A stretch of 64,000 bases of DNA from Pseudomonas psychrophila (GCF_001043005.1 NZ_JYKZ01000001.1:1054001-1118000), one strand, 5' to 3'; shown: positions 30,287 to 39,446, counted from the stretch's first letter. Notes: generated by a model from the sequence alone, not told the origin. Translations and numbers: made by a program.

Positions 30287-30315
30287 TTGACAGGCCCAGC
30301 CCCCCGACCTAGCAT
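30287..30315 (+). promoter_or_regulatory. Sigma-70 promoter of ispB
   Basis: TTGACA (30287-30292), a 17-nt spacer and TAGCAT (30310-30315) lie 32 bp before the ispB start, so the leader would be short. Confidence 0.75.
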
Positions 30316-30347
30316 GCCGCGCAACCCTTCTGGAGCACCTGTCGCTG

Positions 30348-31316
30348 ATGCAACCCCAAGCTTTCTACCGCGCGGTGGCGGACGATTTTAGCGCCGTCGA
30401 TGGCATCATCAAGAAGCAGCTGACTTCACGCGTACCGCTGGTCTCAAAAATCGGTGACTACATTACTTCAGCCGGCGGCAAACGCCTTCGTCCTTTATTA
30501 GTGCTGCTGTGTGGCAAGGCCCTTGGCCGCGAAGGCGACGACATGCGTCTGCTGGCCGCGACCATCGAGTTCCTGCACACCGCAACCCTGCTGCACGACG
30601 ACGTGGTCGACATGTCTGGCATGCGCCGTGGCCGCAAAACAGCCAACGCAACGTGGGGCAACGCACCCAGCGTATTGGTCGGGGACTTCCTCTACTCGCG
30701 CTCGTTCGAAATGATGGTTGAGCTGGGCTCGATGCCAGTGATGAAAATCCTGTCGCAAGCCACCCGCATCATTGCCGAAGGCGAAGTGTTGCAGTTGTCC
30801 AAAGTACGCGACGCCAGCACGACCGAAGAAACCTATATGGAAGTCATTCGCGGCAAAACCGCGATGCTCTTCGAGGCGTCGACCCACAGTGCTGCAGCAC
30901 TGGCCGGTGCAACGCCAGAACAAAGCGAAGCGCTGCGTACCTTTGGCGATCACCTGGGCGTGGCTTTCCAGCTCGTTGACGACCTGCTCGACTACCGCGG
31001 CGACGCCGAAACCCTGGGCAAAAACGTCGGTGACGATCTGGCCGAAGGCAAGCCGACCCTGCCGCTGATCTACACCATGCGCGAAGGTACGCCCGAGCAA
31101 GCTGCCCTGGTGCGCAAAGCCATCCAGAAAGGCGGCATTGAGGACCTGGAGAGCATTCGTGCTGCCGTTGAGGCCTCCGGCTCGCTGGACTACACCGCTC
31201 AACTGGCTCGTGACTATGTGGCCCGTGCAATTGTTTGCCTTCAAGCCCTGCCGCCAAGCGAATACCGCGACGCACTGGTTGAGCTGAGCGAATTTGCGGT
31301 AGCACGCACGCACTAA
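30348..31316 (+). CDS. ispB: Polyprenyl (octaprenyl/nonaprenyl) diphosphate synthase
   Basis: A 322-residue trans-prenyltransferase that makes the side chain of ubiquinone. The two Asp-rich motifs are [14 protein letters not shown] (about 85) and [12 protein letters not shown] (about 208). [14 protein letters not shown] near residue 44 binds IPP. The start [14 protein letters not shown] matches Pseudomonas homologues. Chain length (C40 or C45) cannot be read from sequence here, and most Pseudomonas make ubiquinone-9. It is divergent from rplU with closely packed promoters. Confidence 0.94.
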   Translation: MQPQAFYRAVADDFSAVDGIIKKQLTSRVPLVSKIGDYITSAGGKRLRPLLVLLCGKALGREGDDMRLLAATIEFLHTATLLHDDVVDMSGMRRGRKTANATWGNAPSVLVGDFLYSRSFEMMVELGSMPVMKILSQATRIIAEGEVLQLSKVRDASTTEETYMEVIRGKTAMLFEASTHSAAALAGATPEQSEALRTFGDHLGVAFQLVDDLLDYRGDAETLGKNVGDDLAEGKPTLPLIYTMREGTPEQAALVRKAIQKGGIEDLESIRAAVEASGSLDYTAQLARDYVARAIVCLQALPPSEYRDALVELSEFAVARTH

Positions 31317-31321
31317 CTGCC

Positions 31322-31350
31322 TGTGGGAGCGGGCTTGCCCGCTCCCACAC
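31322..31350. repeat. Short REP palindrome
   Basis: TGTGGGAGCGGGC-TTGCC-CGCTCCCACA is an almost perfect palindrome 5 bp after the ispB stop. It is a compact version of the GTGGGAGCGGGCTTGC family. It lacks a T-run but may stabilise the ispB 3' end. Confidence 0.85.
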
Positions 31351-31437
31351 GGTCAATCTGCCCCGCCATTTCCCGCCCCGCACTAAAACCCTATATAATG
31401 CGCGCCTTTTAGCCATCCTGACTCTTAAGGAGCTTTA

Positions 31438-31779
31438 GTGAGCACGTTGCCGCCCTGCCCAAAATGCAATTCCGAATACACCTACGAAGACGGCGTCCAG
31501 CTGATCTGCCCGGAATGCGCCCATGAGTGGTCCGCTAACGGCGAGAGTGAAGAAGCCAGCGATGTAAAAGTCTACAAAGACTCGGCAGGCACTGTCCTGG
31601 CTGACGGCGACACCATCACCGTGATCAAGGACCTGAAAATCAAGGGCACGTCCCTGGTGGTCAAAGTGGGCACCAAGGTCAAAAACATTCGCCTGTGCGA
31701 TGGCGACCACGATATCGATTGCAAGATCGACGGTATCGGCCCGATGAAACTCAAATCCGAGTTCGTACGTAAAGTCTGA
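31438..31779 (+). CDS. phnA: PhnA/YjdM family zinc-ribbon protein
   Basis: A 113-residue protein with an N-terminal zinc ribbon ([10 protein letters not shown] at 5-14 and [10 protein letters not shown] at 22-31) and a C-terminal beta barrel ([20 protein letters not shown], then [18 protein letters not shown]). It belongs to the PhnA/YjdM family named for alkylphosphonate use in E. coli, although the family is not the phosphonoacetate hydrolase and its role is unclear. It starts with GTG 31438 after AAGGAG. TATAAT at 31394-31399 is a good -10, but no convincing -35 was seen. Confidence 0.9.
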   Translation: MSTLPPCPKCNSEYTYEDGVQLICPECAHEWSANGESEEASDVKVYKDSAGTVLADGDTITVIKDLKIKGTSLVVKVGTKVKNIRLCDGDHDIDCKIDGIGPMKLKSEFVRKV

Positions 31780-31791
31780 TCCTGCTGCTTT

Positions 31792-31816
31792 CCTTCCTGC
31801 GTTTCGCGCAGGAAGG
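31792..31816 (+). other. Hairpin after phnA
   Basis: CCTTCCTGCG-TTTCG-CGCAGGAAGG is a perfect 10-bp stem 13 bp after the phnA stop. No T-run follows, so termination is uncertain. Confidence 0.45.
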
Positions 31817-31930
31817 TACGACTTCCCTCGCTACACCCCCGCGCAACATCAAAAAGCCAGCAACTTTGATCCGCAGCAACTCTAATGCTCAAAGATGATA
31901 AATCTGCCAATAGGCACTTGCTATTAATTG

Positions 31931-31949
31931 AATAAGAATTATTCTCATT
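31931..31949 (+). promoter_or_regulatory. Fur box upstream of the PA4570-family gene
   Basis: AATAAGAATTATTCTCATT differs at one position from the palindrome AATGAGAATNATTCTCATT seen at Fur-controlled genes. It ends 24 bp before the ATG at 31974, where it would cover a promoter. The AT-rich context (31900-31950) contrasts with the surrounding sequence. Confidence 0.75.
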
Positions 31950-31973
31950 GGTATTCATCAAGGAGATGACGAC

Positions 31974-32246
31974 ATGACTTATTTAATTGATGCCTGGCTG
32001 GACCGCCCACATCCCTATCTGCGAATCCTGCATCGGGAAACCGGGGAAGTCTGTGCGGTACTGGAAGAAGAAGCGCTGAATGAACTGCAGGACCAGGGTG
32101 ACCTGGATTTCAACGGTCTCAACTCAAGTGAGCCGGTGGTGCTCAAGGAGCTGGTGCGAAATTTGTTTCTGTTTTGCTATGCCCGGGCATTGCGCCCTTG
32201 CGGCACAACTGACACCCACCCGCACCACGCCAAGATACAACTATGA
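31974..32246 (+). CDS. PA4570 family protein of unknown function, probably iron-regulated
   Basis: A 90-residue soluble protein beginning MTYLIDAWLDRPHPYLRILH, with an acidic middle (EEEALNELQDQGDLDFNG). It resembles PA4570 of P. aeruginosa, which lies at the same place between phnA/ispB and fklB as I recall. No domain or catalytic motif was recognised. AAGGAG (31960-31965) is a strong ribosome binding site. A near-consensus Fur box directly upstream suggests expression under iron limitation. The C-terminal His-rich tail (THPHHAKIQL) could bind metal, but this is a guess. Confidence 0.82.
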   Translation: MTYLIDAWLDRPHPYLRILHRETGEVCAVLEEEALNELQDQGDLDFNGLNSSEPVVLKELVRNLFLFCYARALRPCGTTDTHPHHAKIQL

Positions 32247-32259
32247 CGTCGCCGGTGCA

Positions 32260-32287
32260 GCTGCGGGTTTGCTGGCAAACCCGCAGC
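32260..32287. repeat. Palindromic hairpin between the PA4570-family gene and fklB
   Basis: GCTGCGGGTTTGC-TG-GCAAACCCGCAGC is a perfect 13-bp inverted repeat between two convergent stops. No T-run follows on either strand. It may be a REP relative or a Rho-independent hairpin without U-tract. Confidence 0.55.
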
Positions 32288-32308
32288 CAACGTTAAAGCG
32301 CCGAGTTC

Positions 32309-32926
32309 TTACAGAACGTCCAGCAGCTCAACGTCGAATACCAGCACGCTGTGCGGAGCGATGCTGCCAACGCCTTGCGCGCCGTAAGCCAGTTCGCTCG
32401 GCACGTAGATGCGCCATTTGCTACCGGCGTTCATCAGTTGCAGGGCTTCGGTCCAGCCGGCAATCACGCCACCAACCGGAAACTCAGCTGGCTGACCGCG
32501 ATCGTAGGAGCTGTCAAACACAGTGCCGTCGATCAGGGTGCCGTGGTAGTGAACACGTACAGTGTCTTCACGGGATGGCTTGGCGCCTTCACCAGCAGTC
32601 ACAACTTCAAATTGCAAGCCGGAAGCCAGGGTAGTGATGCCGTCTTTCTTGGCATTTTCAGCCAGGAAAGCCTTGCCTTCGCCTGCAGCAGCTTCTGCCT
32701 TGGCAGCCGCTTCAGCTTGCATGATCTCGCGGATCACCTTGAAGCTGGCCGACATTTCTTCCTGACCTACACGGCTTTCCTTGCCCGCGAATGCGTCAGT
32801 CAGGCCAGCCAGGATTGCATCCAGGCTGATGCCCGGCGGCGGGTTGTCGCGCAGTTGATCGCCCAGCTGACGGCCAATGCCGTAGCTAACGCGAGTTTCG
32901 TCGGTCGACAGATTTACTTCGGACAT
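32309..32926 (-). CDS. fklB: FKBP-type peptidyl-prolyl cis-trans isomerase FklB
   Basis: A 205-residue prolyl isomerase. The N-terminal helical dimerisation region (1-90, SYGIGRQLGDQLRDNPPPG) precedes an FKBP catalytic domain with VRVHYHGTLIDGTVFDSSYD, GVIAGWTEALQLM and YVPSELAYGAQG. The length equals E. coli FklB (206). The ATG at 32926 follows GGAGCAGTGTT and removes a spurious 23-residue extension. No signal peptide is present, so it is cytoplasmic. Confidence 0.93.
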   Translation of the reverse strand: MSEVNLSTDETRVSYGIGRQLGDQLRDNPPPGISLDAILAGLTDAFAGKESRVGQEEMSASFKVIREIMQAEAAAKAEAAAGEGKAFLAENAKKDGITTLASGLQFEVVTAGEGAKPSREDTVRVHYHGTLIDGTVFDSSYDRGQPAEFPVGGVIAGWTEALQLMNAGSKWRIYVPSELAYGAQGVGSIAPHSVLVFDVELLDVL

Positions 32927-33068
32927 AACACTGCTCCGCTGTGGGGGTGCCCGCAAATGCCACGTTAACCGTAGCTTCGGAACACCCTGAACCAAAAAAG
33001 GGCCAGCAGACTACCACAGCCCCCAAAGCCTTCGCAGCCCGGGTGCGTGTGTGCACCCGGGCTAAGCG

Positions 33069-33557
33069 TCAGTGTTTGGTCAATTTGTCCAGATAGCCCA
33101 TCGCGAAGGCCGATACCACAAAGGTCATATGAATGATCACGTACCACATCAGGTACTCGGTCTCGATATTGCGTGCATCCATGAACACCCGTAGCAAGTG
33201 GATTGAGGAGATTGCCACGATCGATGCCGCCACTTTCATCTTCAGCGAGGTCGAGTCCATGGTGCCCAACCAGCTGAGCTTCTCTTTGTGGTCGTCGATA
33301 TCCAGTTGCGAAACGAAGTTCTCGTAACCGGATATCATCACCATCACCAACAGACCGCCCACCAGCGCCATGTCGATCAGCGACAAAATGACCAGGATCA
33401 AATCCGACTCACTTAACGCGAACACGTTGGGGATTACGTGAAACACTTCCTGAAAGAACTTCAACGCCAAAGCCAATAGACCCAGCGAGAGCCCGAAGTA
33501 AATCGGCGCCAGAATCCAGCGCGAGGCGTACATTGCGTTTTCGATAAAGCGTTCCAT
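33069..33557 (-). CDS. UPF0114 (YqhA) family inner-membrane protein
   Basis: A 162-residue membrane protein with four hydrophobic segments (about 13-33, 52-74, 108-125, 135-155). It begins [20 protein letters not shown] and contains [20 protein letters not shown] and [20 protein letters not shown], which are the hallmark strings of TIGR00645/YqhA. Function is unknown. It is divergent from the large lipoprotein gene at 33700. Confidence 0.92.
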   Translation of the reverse strand: MERFIENAMYASRWILAPIYFGLSLGLLALALKFFQEVFHVIPNVFALSESDLILVILSLIDMALVGGLLVMVMISGYENFVSQLDIDDHKEKLSWLGTMDSTSLKMKVAASIVAISSIHLLRVFMDARNIETEYLMWYVIIHMTFVVSAFAMGYLDKLTKH

Positions 33558-33699
33558 TGAATCTCACAGGAATTAAAAAAATGGGCGCGAGTATATCAGT
33601 GAGAAAACGCCTTAGTTAAAGGCTTCGAAACAGCCTGTAAAAACATTTTCTGCTAGTGTCCATTTCCCAAGCATCGTTTACGGACAGGAAAACCGAACC

Positions 33700-35532
33700 A
33701 TGTATCTGCGATTTCCCTTGGCCTGTTTTGGGTTTTCGATGACGTTGCTCGCCATTGGCGGTTGCTCGCCTGACGACGAGCACCAGCAGGCCAGCCTGGA
33801 AGAACGCAGCGCCGCGTTTGAACAGAGCCTGGACACCATCAAGGATCAACAGCTCAAAGATGCAATCGCCGACCTGGGCGGTTCCTTGCTGTTGCTGGAG
33901 CGCGCGCGCCTCAAGCTGCAAGACAAACCCGTTGAGACCGAATACGGCACGGACGACCTTGCGCTGCTCAAGCATTACCCCAGCAGCCAGGCGCTCAGCG
34001 ATACCTACATCAACGGTCTGTTTGTGCTGCGCAAAAACACAAGCTCCGATTACTTGACCGACCTGGAGCCCGTTTTCCCGTTCCCGCTCAATAGCGCGTC
34101 CGAGTTCCCCTTCCCCCACGCGCTGGAATGGCAGTCTGTGACGCTGAGCAACAAGCAAGTGGTGCCCTTCGCTCCAGAGTGGTCTGAAACCGATCCAGGC
34201 ATCCAGCTAAGCCCCTCAAGCGCCAACCTGAGCAATCCGGACGATCTGACCGTCACTTACCCTTACATTGACGGGATTGAGGTCGAGAACACACAACAGC
34301 CTCAACCCCTCATCCTTCACGGCAAAGTCGAAGTTATCGCGCCGGGCAAGGTCGTCAACTTCAACCTGGACGCCAAAGATATGGGCAAGACCCGCACTGA
34401 CGGGACCATCAGCGTGACCCTGCTGGCACTGGGTCAGAACTATGCCGAAGTGGATATCGTCAACAGCGCCCCACTGGCAGAGCAAGTGCGAGACACTCCG
34501 CTAAACCCGCTAATCATTCAGGCCCGCGACCACTCCGGGCAGTTCCTGTCGCGCTCAGGCTCGATCAACGAAAATCCCGAGCAACTGGCTTTTTATCAGC
34601 AGCAACTGGCCGAGATGCTCAAGCAAACAGCCTGGAGTGATGCGTTCGAGCAGCAACTGGATAACGAGCAAAAAGCCTTTGATCAGAAGCACCCCCACCA
34701 TTACAGCAAGGTGTACTTCAACGGCACGGTGAAACATGTCGATATCAACGTGCTCGATTTCTCCACGGCCGATCTCACCCGCAAGTCTCTCGACCTGCCA
34801 GTGCTCAAACTTGACAAGGCCGTAGTGGGCAAAGACATTCAGCCACTACCGATCAGCGTTGTGGTGTACGACGACCAGGCCGCCAACTACCTCAAGAACG
34901 CCACCCTTGACCCCGAGCAATTGGAGAAGAGCGTAGTGATCAGCCAGTCAGTGGACGACGCCAGCGCAGCAACCCTGGAGTTCAGCCACCCCGCCACCTT
35001 CAACGACGAAATGCTCGGGGCGCTACCGCAACGATCTGACGCACCCGTGACCTTCTTTGCCGAAGACGAAAAAGGTAATCGCAGTGAGCCACTCGAACTG
35101 CCCACCGAAGCCTTTGATGTGGACCCAGAGGCAGGCGTCATCACCTACGACCTGAATCTGTTCCCCGAAACACCGGCCTATGCCGTGGGCTCAATCCCCC
35201 TGTTTATCGCTGACATAGACAAACAGGTACTGGAGGTCACACACCTGCCCAAAGGCCTTGAGCTCAAGGGTAATACCCTGATCGTTGATCAAAAAGTGTT
35301 CCCGGCCGAGGCCTGGCGCTTCTATGCCAAGGATGGAACGGGCAACTACCTGAAGGAAGTCATAGCGGTGCGCCATAGTGACGAGCCCGATGGCCCGCCC
35401 GCATTCGACGTGCATTACTTTTATGGCCAGCCAACTCAACTGGAAAGCTATGCACGCACAGCACTGAACCCCGTCGAATATGGTTTTGAAGTCAAACTCG
35501 ACAAAGCTCCGCAAGCCAGCATGCCCCAATAA
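33700..35532 (+). CDS. Large lipoprotein of unknown function
   Basis: A 610-residue predicted lipoprotein. The signal segment MYLRFPLACFGFSMTLLAIG is followed by lipobox IGGC, with the acylated Cys at about residue 22 and Asp two places later-but-one (CSPDD). The mature protein starts with a charged helical region (25-85), then a long stretch with beta-rich character and many Pro, Asp and Gln residues, with FNLDAKDMGKT and VTYPYIDGIEV as representative blocks. I recognise no catalytic domain. P. aeruginosa has a hypothetical gene (PA4573) at a matching place. It probably sits in the periplasm attached to a membrane. Confidence 0.7.
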   Translation: MYLRFPLACFGFSMTLLAIGGCSPDDEHQQASLEERSAAFEQSLDTIKDQQLKDAIADLGGSLLLLERARLKLQDKPVETEYGTDDLALLKHYPSSQALSDTYINGLFVLRKNTSSDYLTDLEPVFPFPLNSASEFPFPHALEWQSVTLSNKQVVPFAPEWSETDPGIQLSPSSANLSNPDDLTVTYPYIDGIEVENTQQPQPLILHGKVEVIAPGKVVNFNLDAKDMGKTRTDGTISVTLLALGQNYAEVDIVNSAPLAEQVRDTPLNPLIIQARDHSGQFLSRSGSINENPEQLAFYQQQLAEMLKQTAWSDAFEQQLDNEQKAFDQKHPHHYSKVYFNGTVKHVDINVLDFSTADLTRKSLDLPVLKLDKAVVGKDIQPLPISVVVYDDQAANYLKNATLDPEQLEKSVVISQSVDDASAATLEFSHPATFNDEMLGALPQRSDAPVTFFAEDEKGNRSEPLELPTEAFDVDPEAGVITYDLNLFPETPAYAVGSIPLFIADIDKQVLEVTHLPKGLELKGNTLIVDQKVFPAEAWRFYAKDGTGNYLKEVIAVRHSDEPDGPPAFDVHYFYGQPTQLESYARTALNPVEYGFEVKLDKAPQASMPQ

Positions 35533-35542
35533 AACCGCCGCT

Positions 35543-35860
35543 CTAGTGGGACGCGCTGCAGCGCCCGCCATTGATCTGACGCAGCTGGGCCTGTACATGC
35601 AGGCACCAGATCTGCGGATCGTCCGCGAGCCGATAGCCATGCAGTGTCAGGCTTTCTACGATTGATTCAAGAATGGTTTCAGCCACGAACGGGCCGGGAA
35701 ACGGGCCTTGCGCCTTGATGGTAGAGGGCTGCTCACCTGCCAGGCCTGCAGCAAACAGTAGCGTCCACATCCCGTTATTGCCTGCCAGCGGTCGAATGCT
35801 GCATTCAATACGAGTCACCAGGCCCAAGCATTGGCGAGTGAGACAAAGGTTGCGCGACAT
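35543..35860 (-). CDS. DUF3509 family protein
   Basis: A 105-residue soluble protein (MSRNLCLTRQCLGLVTRIE) with a short beta-rich core (NNGMWTLLFAAGLAGEQP) and a C-terminal part (ILESIVESLTLHGYRLADD) typical of DUF3509, a Pseudomonas-specific family of small proteins. No function is known. It ends 10 bp from the convergent lipoprotein stop. Confidence 0.85.
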   Translation of the reverse strand: MSRNLCLTRQCLGLVTRIECSIRPLAGNNGMWTLLFAAGLAGEQPSTIKAQGPFPGPFVAETILESIVESLTLHGYRLADDPQIWCLHVQAQLRQINGGRCSASH

Positions 35861-36028
35861 GGCGGCGACCCTCGGTAGATCCTGTCTTCAGCCGCACACT
35901 ACGGGCTGCATCGTCCGGTGACGACAGTGGAGTCCATGCCCTGAGAATAGAAGAAAAAACGCATAAGAAAAGTCGCCAATGACCAACGGCTTGATCGACT
36001 GGCGACTATGCATAGCTCCCACTACCTT

Positions 36029-36127
36029 GTAGCCGCTGCCGCAGGCTGGGATGGGCTGCGAAGCAGCCCCTCACTTGCCAGGAGCGAAGGCCCAGCGTCC
36101 TTATCGCAGCCTTCGGCAACGGCTACA
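36029..36127. repeat. REP-like inverted element, GTAGCCGCTG family
   Basis: GTAGCCGCTGCCGCAGGCTG is inverted at the right as GCAGCCTTCGGCAACGGCTAC. The interior carries a GGGCTGCGAAGCAGCCC hairpin. It lies 14 bp from a member of the other repeat family. Confidence 0.8.
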
Positions 36128-36141
36128 GAGATACTTCAAGC

Positions 36142-36192
36142 GTGGGAGCGAGCCTGCTCGCGAAGATCATTCGCGAGCAGGCTCGCTCCCAC
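36142..36192. repeat. Perfect REP palindrome, GTGGGAGCGAGC family
   Basis: Two 23-bp arms are exact inverted copies (GTGGGAGCGAGCCTGCTCGC and so on) around the 5-nt loop GATCA. It is the most regular member of the family in the window and lies 40 bp from the Lon-like protease stop. Confidence 0.9.
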
Positions 36193-36232
36193 TGGGGCTT
36201 GACCTGGAACAGAGTATCTACAGGCTTGGGGT

Positions 36233-38671
36233 TCAGGCGGGTTTCGTGGCTGACAGGACTTCAGCCAGCAACTCCTTCTCGGCTTCCTTCAGGTCATCAT
36301 CGTTGATCATCTCAGCAATTACCCGTAACCGCTCTACCACGCGAGCATTGACGCTGCCTTCGGGGAACTGGCCCTCTTCATTAGGCTCCCCGGCAGGTTC
36401 ACCCACCAACAAGCTCAACGCTTCATCGGCCTGACGCACCGCGTATACGTGGAACTTGCCGTCACGCACCGCCTGTAGCACTTTTTCATCCAGCATCAAG
36501 GTTGCCACGTTGGCCTGCGGGATAATCGCACCCTGCTCGCCTGTAAGCCCCCGTGCTTCGCAGAGTCGGAAGAAGCCTTCGATCTTCTCGTTAACTCCGC
36601 CCACCGCTTGCACTTCACCAAACTGGTTGATGGAGCCGGTAATGGCAAAACACTGTTTGAGCGGCGTCTTGGACAGGGCCGAAATCAACGTACAGGCCTC
36701 ACCCAGCGATGCACTGTCGCCATCGACGTAACCGTAGGACTGCTCCAGCGCGATACTGGCCGAAATCGCCAGCGGGAACTCCTGGGCGTAACGGCTGCCC
36801 AGGTACCCGGTCAGGATCATCACGCCCTTGGAGTGAATGGGCTGCCCCAGGTTAACTTCACGTTCGATATCGACGATGCCACTGCCTCCCGGATACACCG
36901 TGGCGGAAATCCGCGCAGGTACACCAAAGGCCGAGTCGCCGACTTCCAGCACGGTCAGGCCGTTGCACTTGCCCACGGCCGCGCCATCGGTGTCGATCAG
37001 AATGATCCCTGCCAGCATGTCATCAAGAATGCGCGCCGACACACGCCCCGTACGCGTGGCCTTGGCCTTGAGCGCACGTTCGATATGACCGGCATCGGTC
37101 ATCTCATCCCCTGCCAGATGACGAATGAAATCCGCCTCGCTGACCAACTGGAACAGGTCTCCAATACGCGCCGACAAACGCCCCTGATGCTCGGCCAAAC
37201 GGGCGCTGTAGGTCGCCAGGCGCGCCACCGCATCGGCCGTCAACGGTGCCATGCCTTCTTCTGAGGTCCGGGTGGTCAGCAACTGAGCGAACTGCTCAAG
37301 GCTTTCATCGACCATCGGGATATCTTCGTCGAAGTCCACCAGCACCCGGAACATCTCCTGGAAGTCCGGATCAAGGTCTTGCAGCGTGTAATACAGCTGG
37401 CGGGCACCAATGATCACGACCTTGACCTGCAAGGGAATGACCTGCGGGTTGAGGGTGACGGTCGCCAGACGGCCCATCTCGCCCAGCGGGGACTCCATCT
37501 TCAACTTGCGCGATTGCAGGGCACGCTTGAGGGCATCCCATACAAAGGGCTCACTGAGCATCTTCTCGGCTTCGAGAATCAAAAAACCGCCATTGGCACG
37601 ATGCAGCGCGCCAGGGCGCAATTGCCGGTACGTGGTGTACAGCGCGCCCTGATCAGTACTGTATTCAATACGGCCGAACAGGTTGTCGTAAGTAGGGTGC
37701 GGCTCAAATACCACCGGCGCACCGCCGCTCAGTGGCTGGCCCACCACCAGGCTCGGCAGGTACTGTTCTTCGAGCAGCTTGCGCGCCTGGGCGTCGGTCT
37801 TGCTGTCGTCGACCAATTGCTCGACCACGGTTTTCAGCAAGTAAACCTGCATGGCCTGCAAGTAGCCGCAGACCGCGCCATTTTCGGCGTATTTTTGCGA
37901 CAACGGCGACAGCAACGGCTGCAAGGCCAAGGTGATGGTTTCTTCGTTCAACTGACGCAGTTGGTTGTTCGACTCACGCTTCCACTGCGGCAGGCTGGCC
38001 AGTTCTTCGTTCAGACGCTCTTCCAGCTCGGAAATATCCTCGTGGAAACGCTCACGCTCAGCCTCAGGCAATTGCGAAAACTCGGCCTCATCCAGCGCCT
38101 TGCCATCACTCATCGGGGTGAATGCAACGTTGCTGCTGTCGCGATACAGCGCAACGCCTTTTTCCAGAGCCAAACGCTCGATCACATCCAGCGCACGGTC
38201 GTAACGCTGATTGAAGCCTCGGTCGATTGCGCTTTTGCGTTGTTGATAAGTCGGGTGTTCAAACACCGCCGGGAAGGTCGCCAGCAGGTTGTCGATCAGG
38301 TGGTTGATGTCGGCAATAAACGCACCCGCGCTGCTGGAAGGCAATTCCAGGGCGCGCGGCTCACGTGGTTCGTCAAAATTATTGACGTACACCCAGTCGC
38401 TCGGGGACTTCAGGCGTTTGCCCTCGGCCTTGAGGTAGCGTTTGACGAATGAGAAGCGACCCGTACCCGGCTCGCCCATCACAAATACGTTGTAACCCGG
38501 ACGTGGCATGGCCACGCCAAACTGCAAGGCTTCGACCGCACGCTCTTGGCCGAGAATGCCGCGAAAAGGTTCTAAATCATTGGTATTCGAGAAGCTGAAC
38601 TGTTCAGCAGAGAAAGGACGGGTTAGCGCATCAGGCGCTAGACGCAAGCTGGTGGCAACAGAATCAGGCAT
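36233..38671 (-). CDS. Lon-like ATP-dependent protease (AAA_32/S16 family)
   Basis: An 812-residue protein of the Lon-like family found in Pseudomonas as PA4576. An N-terminal AAA region holds a P-loop-like FVMGEPGTGRFSFVKRY near residue 67, in which the usual Lys-Ser/Thr is Arg-Phe-Ser. A long helical middle (about 110-260, rich in Glu, Gln and Arg) follows. The C-terminal S16 protease domain has GDSASLGEACTLISAL (catalytic Ser) and GGVNEKIEGFF (catalytic Lys), about 45 residues apart. It is expected to degrade or process cytoplasmic proteins. Whether it binds or hydrolyses ATP in the usual way is open, given the changed P-loop. Confidence 0.9.
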   Translation of the reverse strand: MPDSVATSLRLAPDALTRPFSAEQFSFSNTNDLEPFRGILGQERAVEALQFGVAMPRPGYNVFVMGEPGTGRFSFVKRYLKAEGKRLKSPSDWVYVNNFDEPREPRALELPSSSAGAFIADINHLIDNLLATFPAVFEHPTYQQRKSAIDRGFNQRYDRALDVIERLALEKGVALYRDSSNVAFTPMSDGKALDEAEFSQLPEAERERFHEDISELEERLNEELASLPQWKRESNNQLRQLNEETITLALQPLLSPLSQKYAENGAVCGYLQAMQVYLLKTVVEQLVDDSKTDAQARKLLEEQYLPSLVVGQPLSGGAPVVFEPHPTYDNLFGRIEYSTDQGALYTTYRQLRPGALHRANGGFLILEAEKMLSEPFVWDALKRALQSRKLKMESPLGEMGRLATVTLNPQVIPLQVKVVIIGARQLYYTLQDLDPDFQEMFRVLVDFDEDIPMVDESLEQFAQLLTTRTSEEGMAPLTADAVARLATYSARLAEHQGRLSARIGDLFQLVSEADFIRHLAGDEMTDAGHIERALKAKATRTGRVSARILDDMLAGIILIDTDGAAVGKCNGLTVLEVGDSAFGVPARISATVYPGGSGIVDIEREVNLGQPIHSKGVMILTGYLGSRYAQEFPLAISASIALEQSYGYVDGDSASLGEACTLISALSKTPLKQCFAITGSINQFGEVQAVGGVNEKIEGFFRLCEARGLTGEQGAIIPQANVATLMLDEKVLQAVRDGKFHVYAVRQADEALSLLVGEPAGEPNEEGQFPEGSVNARVVERLRVIAEMINDDDLKEAEKELLAEVLSATKPA

Positions 38672-38944
38672 CGGGCTTCCTTACATCGGGCGGGGCAGAT
38701 TGCAGCATTCTGGCGCTGGCTGTACACCACTGGCAAGGCGTACAACACGGGAAAGCTCGCACCATCGTATTTACGGGCAAAAAATGTGCGCCAACAGAGA
38801 TTGTTTTACAAAAAACCACGGAACCTGCCGATCGTGCCTAGACTCCAAGCTGTTACGCGGCTGGAAGGCATAACCGGCTCGTACTGGCGCTTCAGGGCCA
38901 GAAACCCTTGTCCATTGGTTGCACACATATAGAGAACAAAGCTT

Positions 38945-39433
38945 ATGAAACGGATTCTTCTCGGTACTCTCTTTACAGTTGTTTCCCTCAATGCCATGGC
39001 GCAAGCCCCGGGCGGTCCGAACTGCGGTTGGGGCAACATGCTGTTTGAAGGTCAGCGCGGCACCCCTGCTCACTTCCTGGCATCCACTACCAACGGCACG
39101 TCCGGTAACGCCACCTTCGGCATGACCTCCGGCACCAACGGCTGTACCACCAAGGACGCCCTGACCTACGGCGGCAAATCGTGGATTGCCATGAATGGCA
39201 TGATCAACGAGCTGTCCGAAGACATGGCCAAAGGCAATGGCGAAGCACTGACCACTTACGCGGTGGTTCTGGGCGTCGCACCTGAAGATCGCGCGCACTT
39301 TGCCGCCGTCACCCATGAGCACTTCCAGCAAATCTTCAGCAAGGCCGATGTAACGGCTGAAGATGTCCACAACAACACCCTGGCCATCCTCAAAGGCGAT
39401 GCTCGCCTGGCCAAGTACGCCACTGCTGCGTAG
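38945..39433 (+). CDS. DUF3015 family exported protein
   Basis: A 162-residue protein with signal peptide MKRILLGTLFTVVSLNAMAQ, cleaved before APGGPNCGWGNMLFEG. The mature part has two Cys (PNCGWGN, TNGCTTKD), and SWIAMNGMINELSEDMAKG and ALTTYAVVLGV in the second half, all typical of DUF3015. Its function is unknown. It is predicted periplasmic. A GC-rich hairpin follows 14 bp downstream. Confidence 0.9.
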   Translation: MKRILLGTLFTVVSLNAMAQAPGGPNCGWGNMLFEGQRGTPAHFLASTTNGTSGNATFGMTSGTNGCTTKDALTYGGKSWIAMNGMINELSEDMAKGNGEALTTYAVVLGVAPEDRAHFAAVTHEHFQQIFSKADVTAEDVHNNTLAILKGDARLAKYATAA

Positions 39434-39446
39434 TAAATGAGATCTG

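Noticed and set aside
37379..38452. 357-codon open frame antisense to the Lon-like protease
   Set aside because: Shadow. The sense strand has the intact Ser-Lys dyad.
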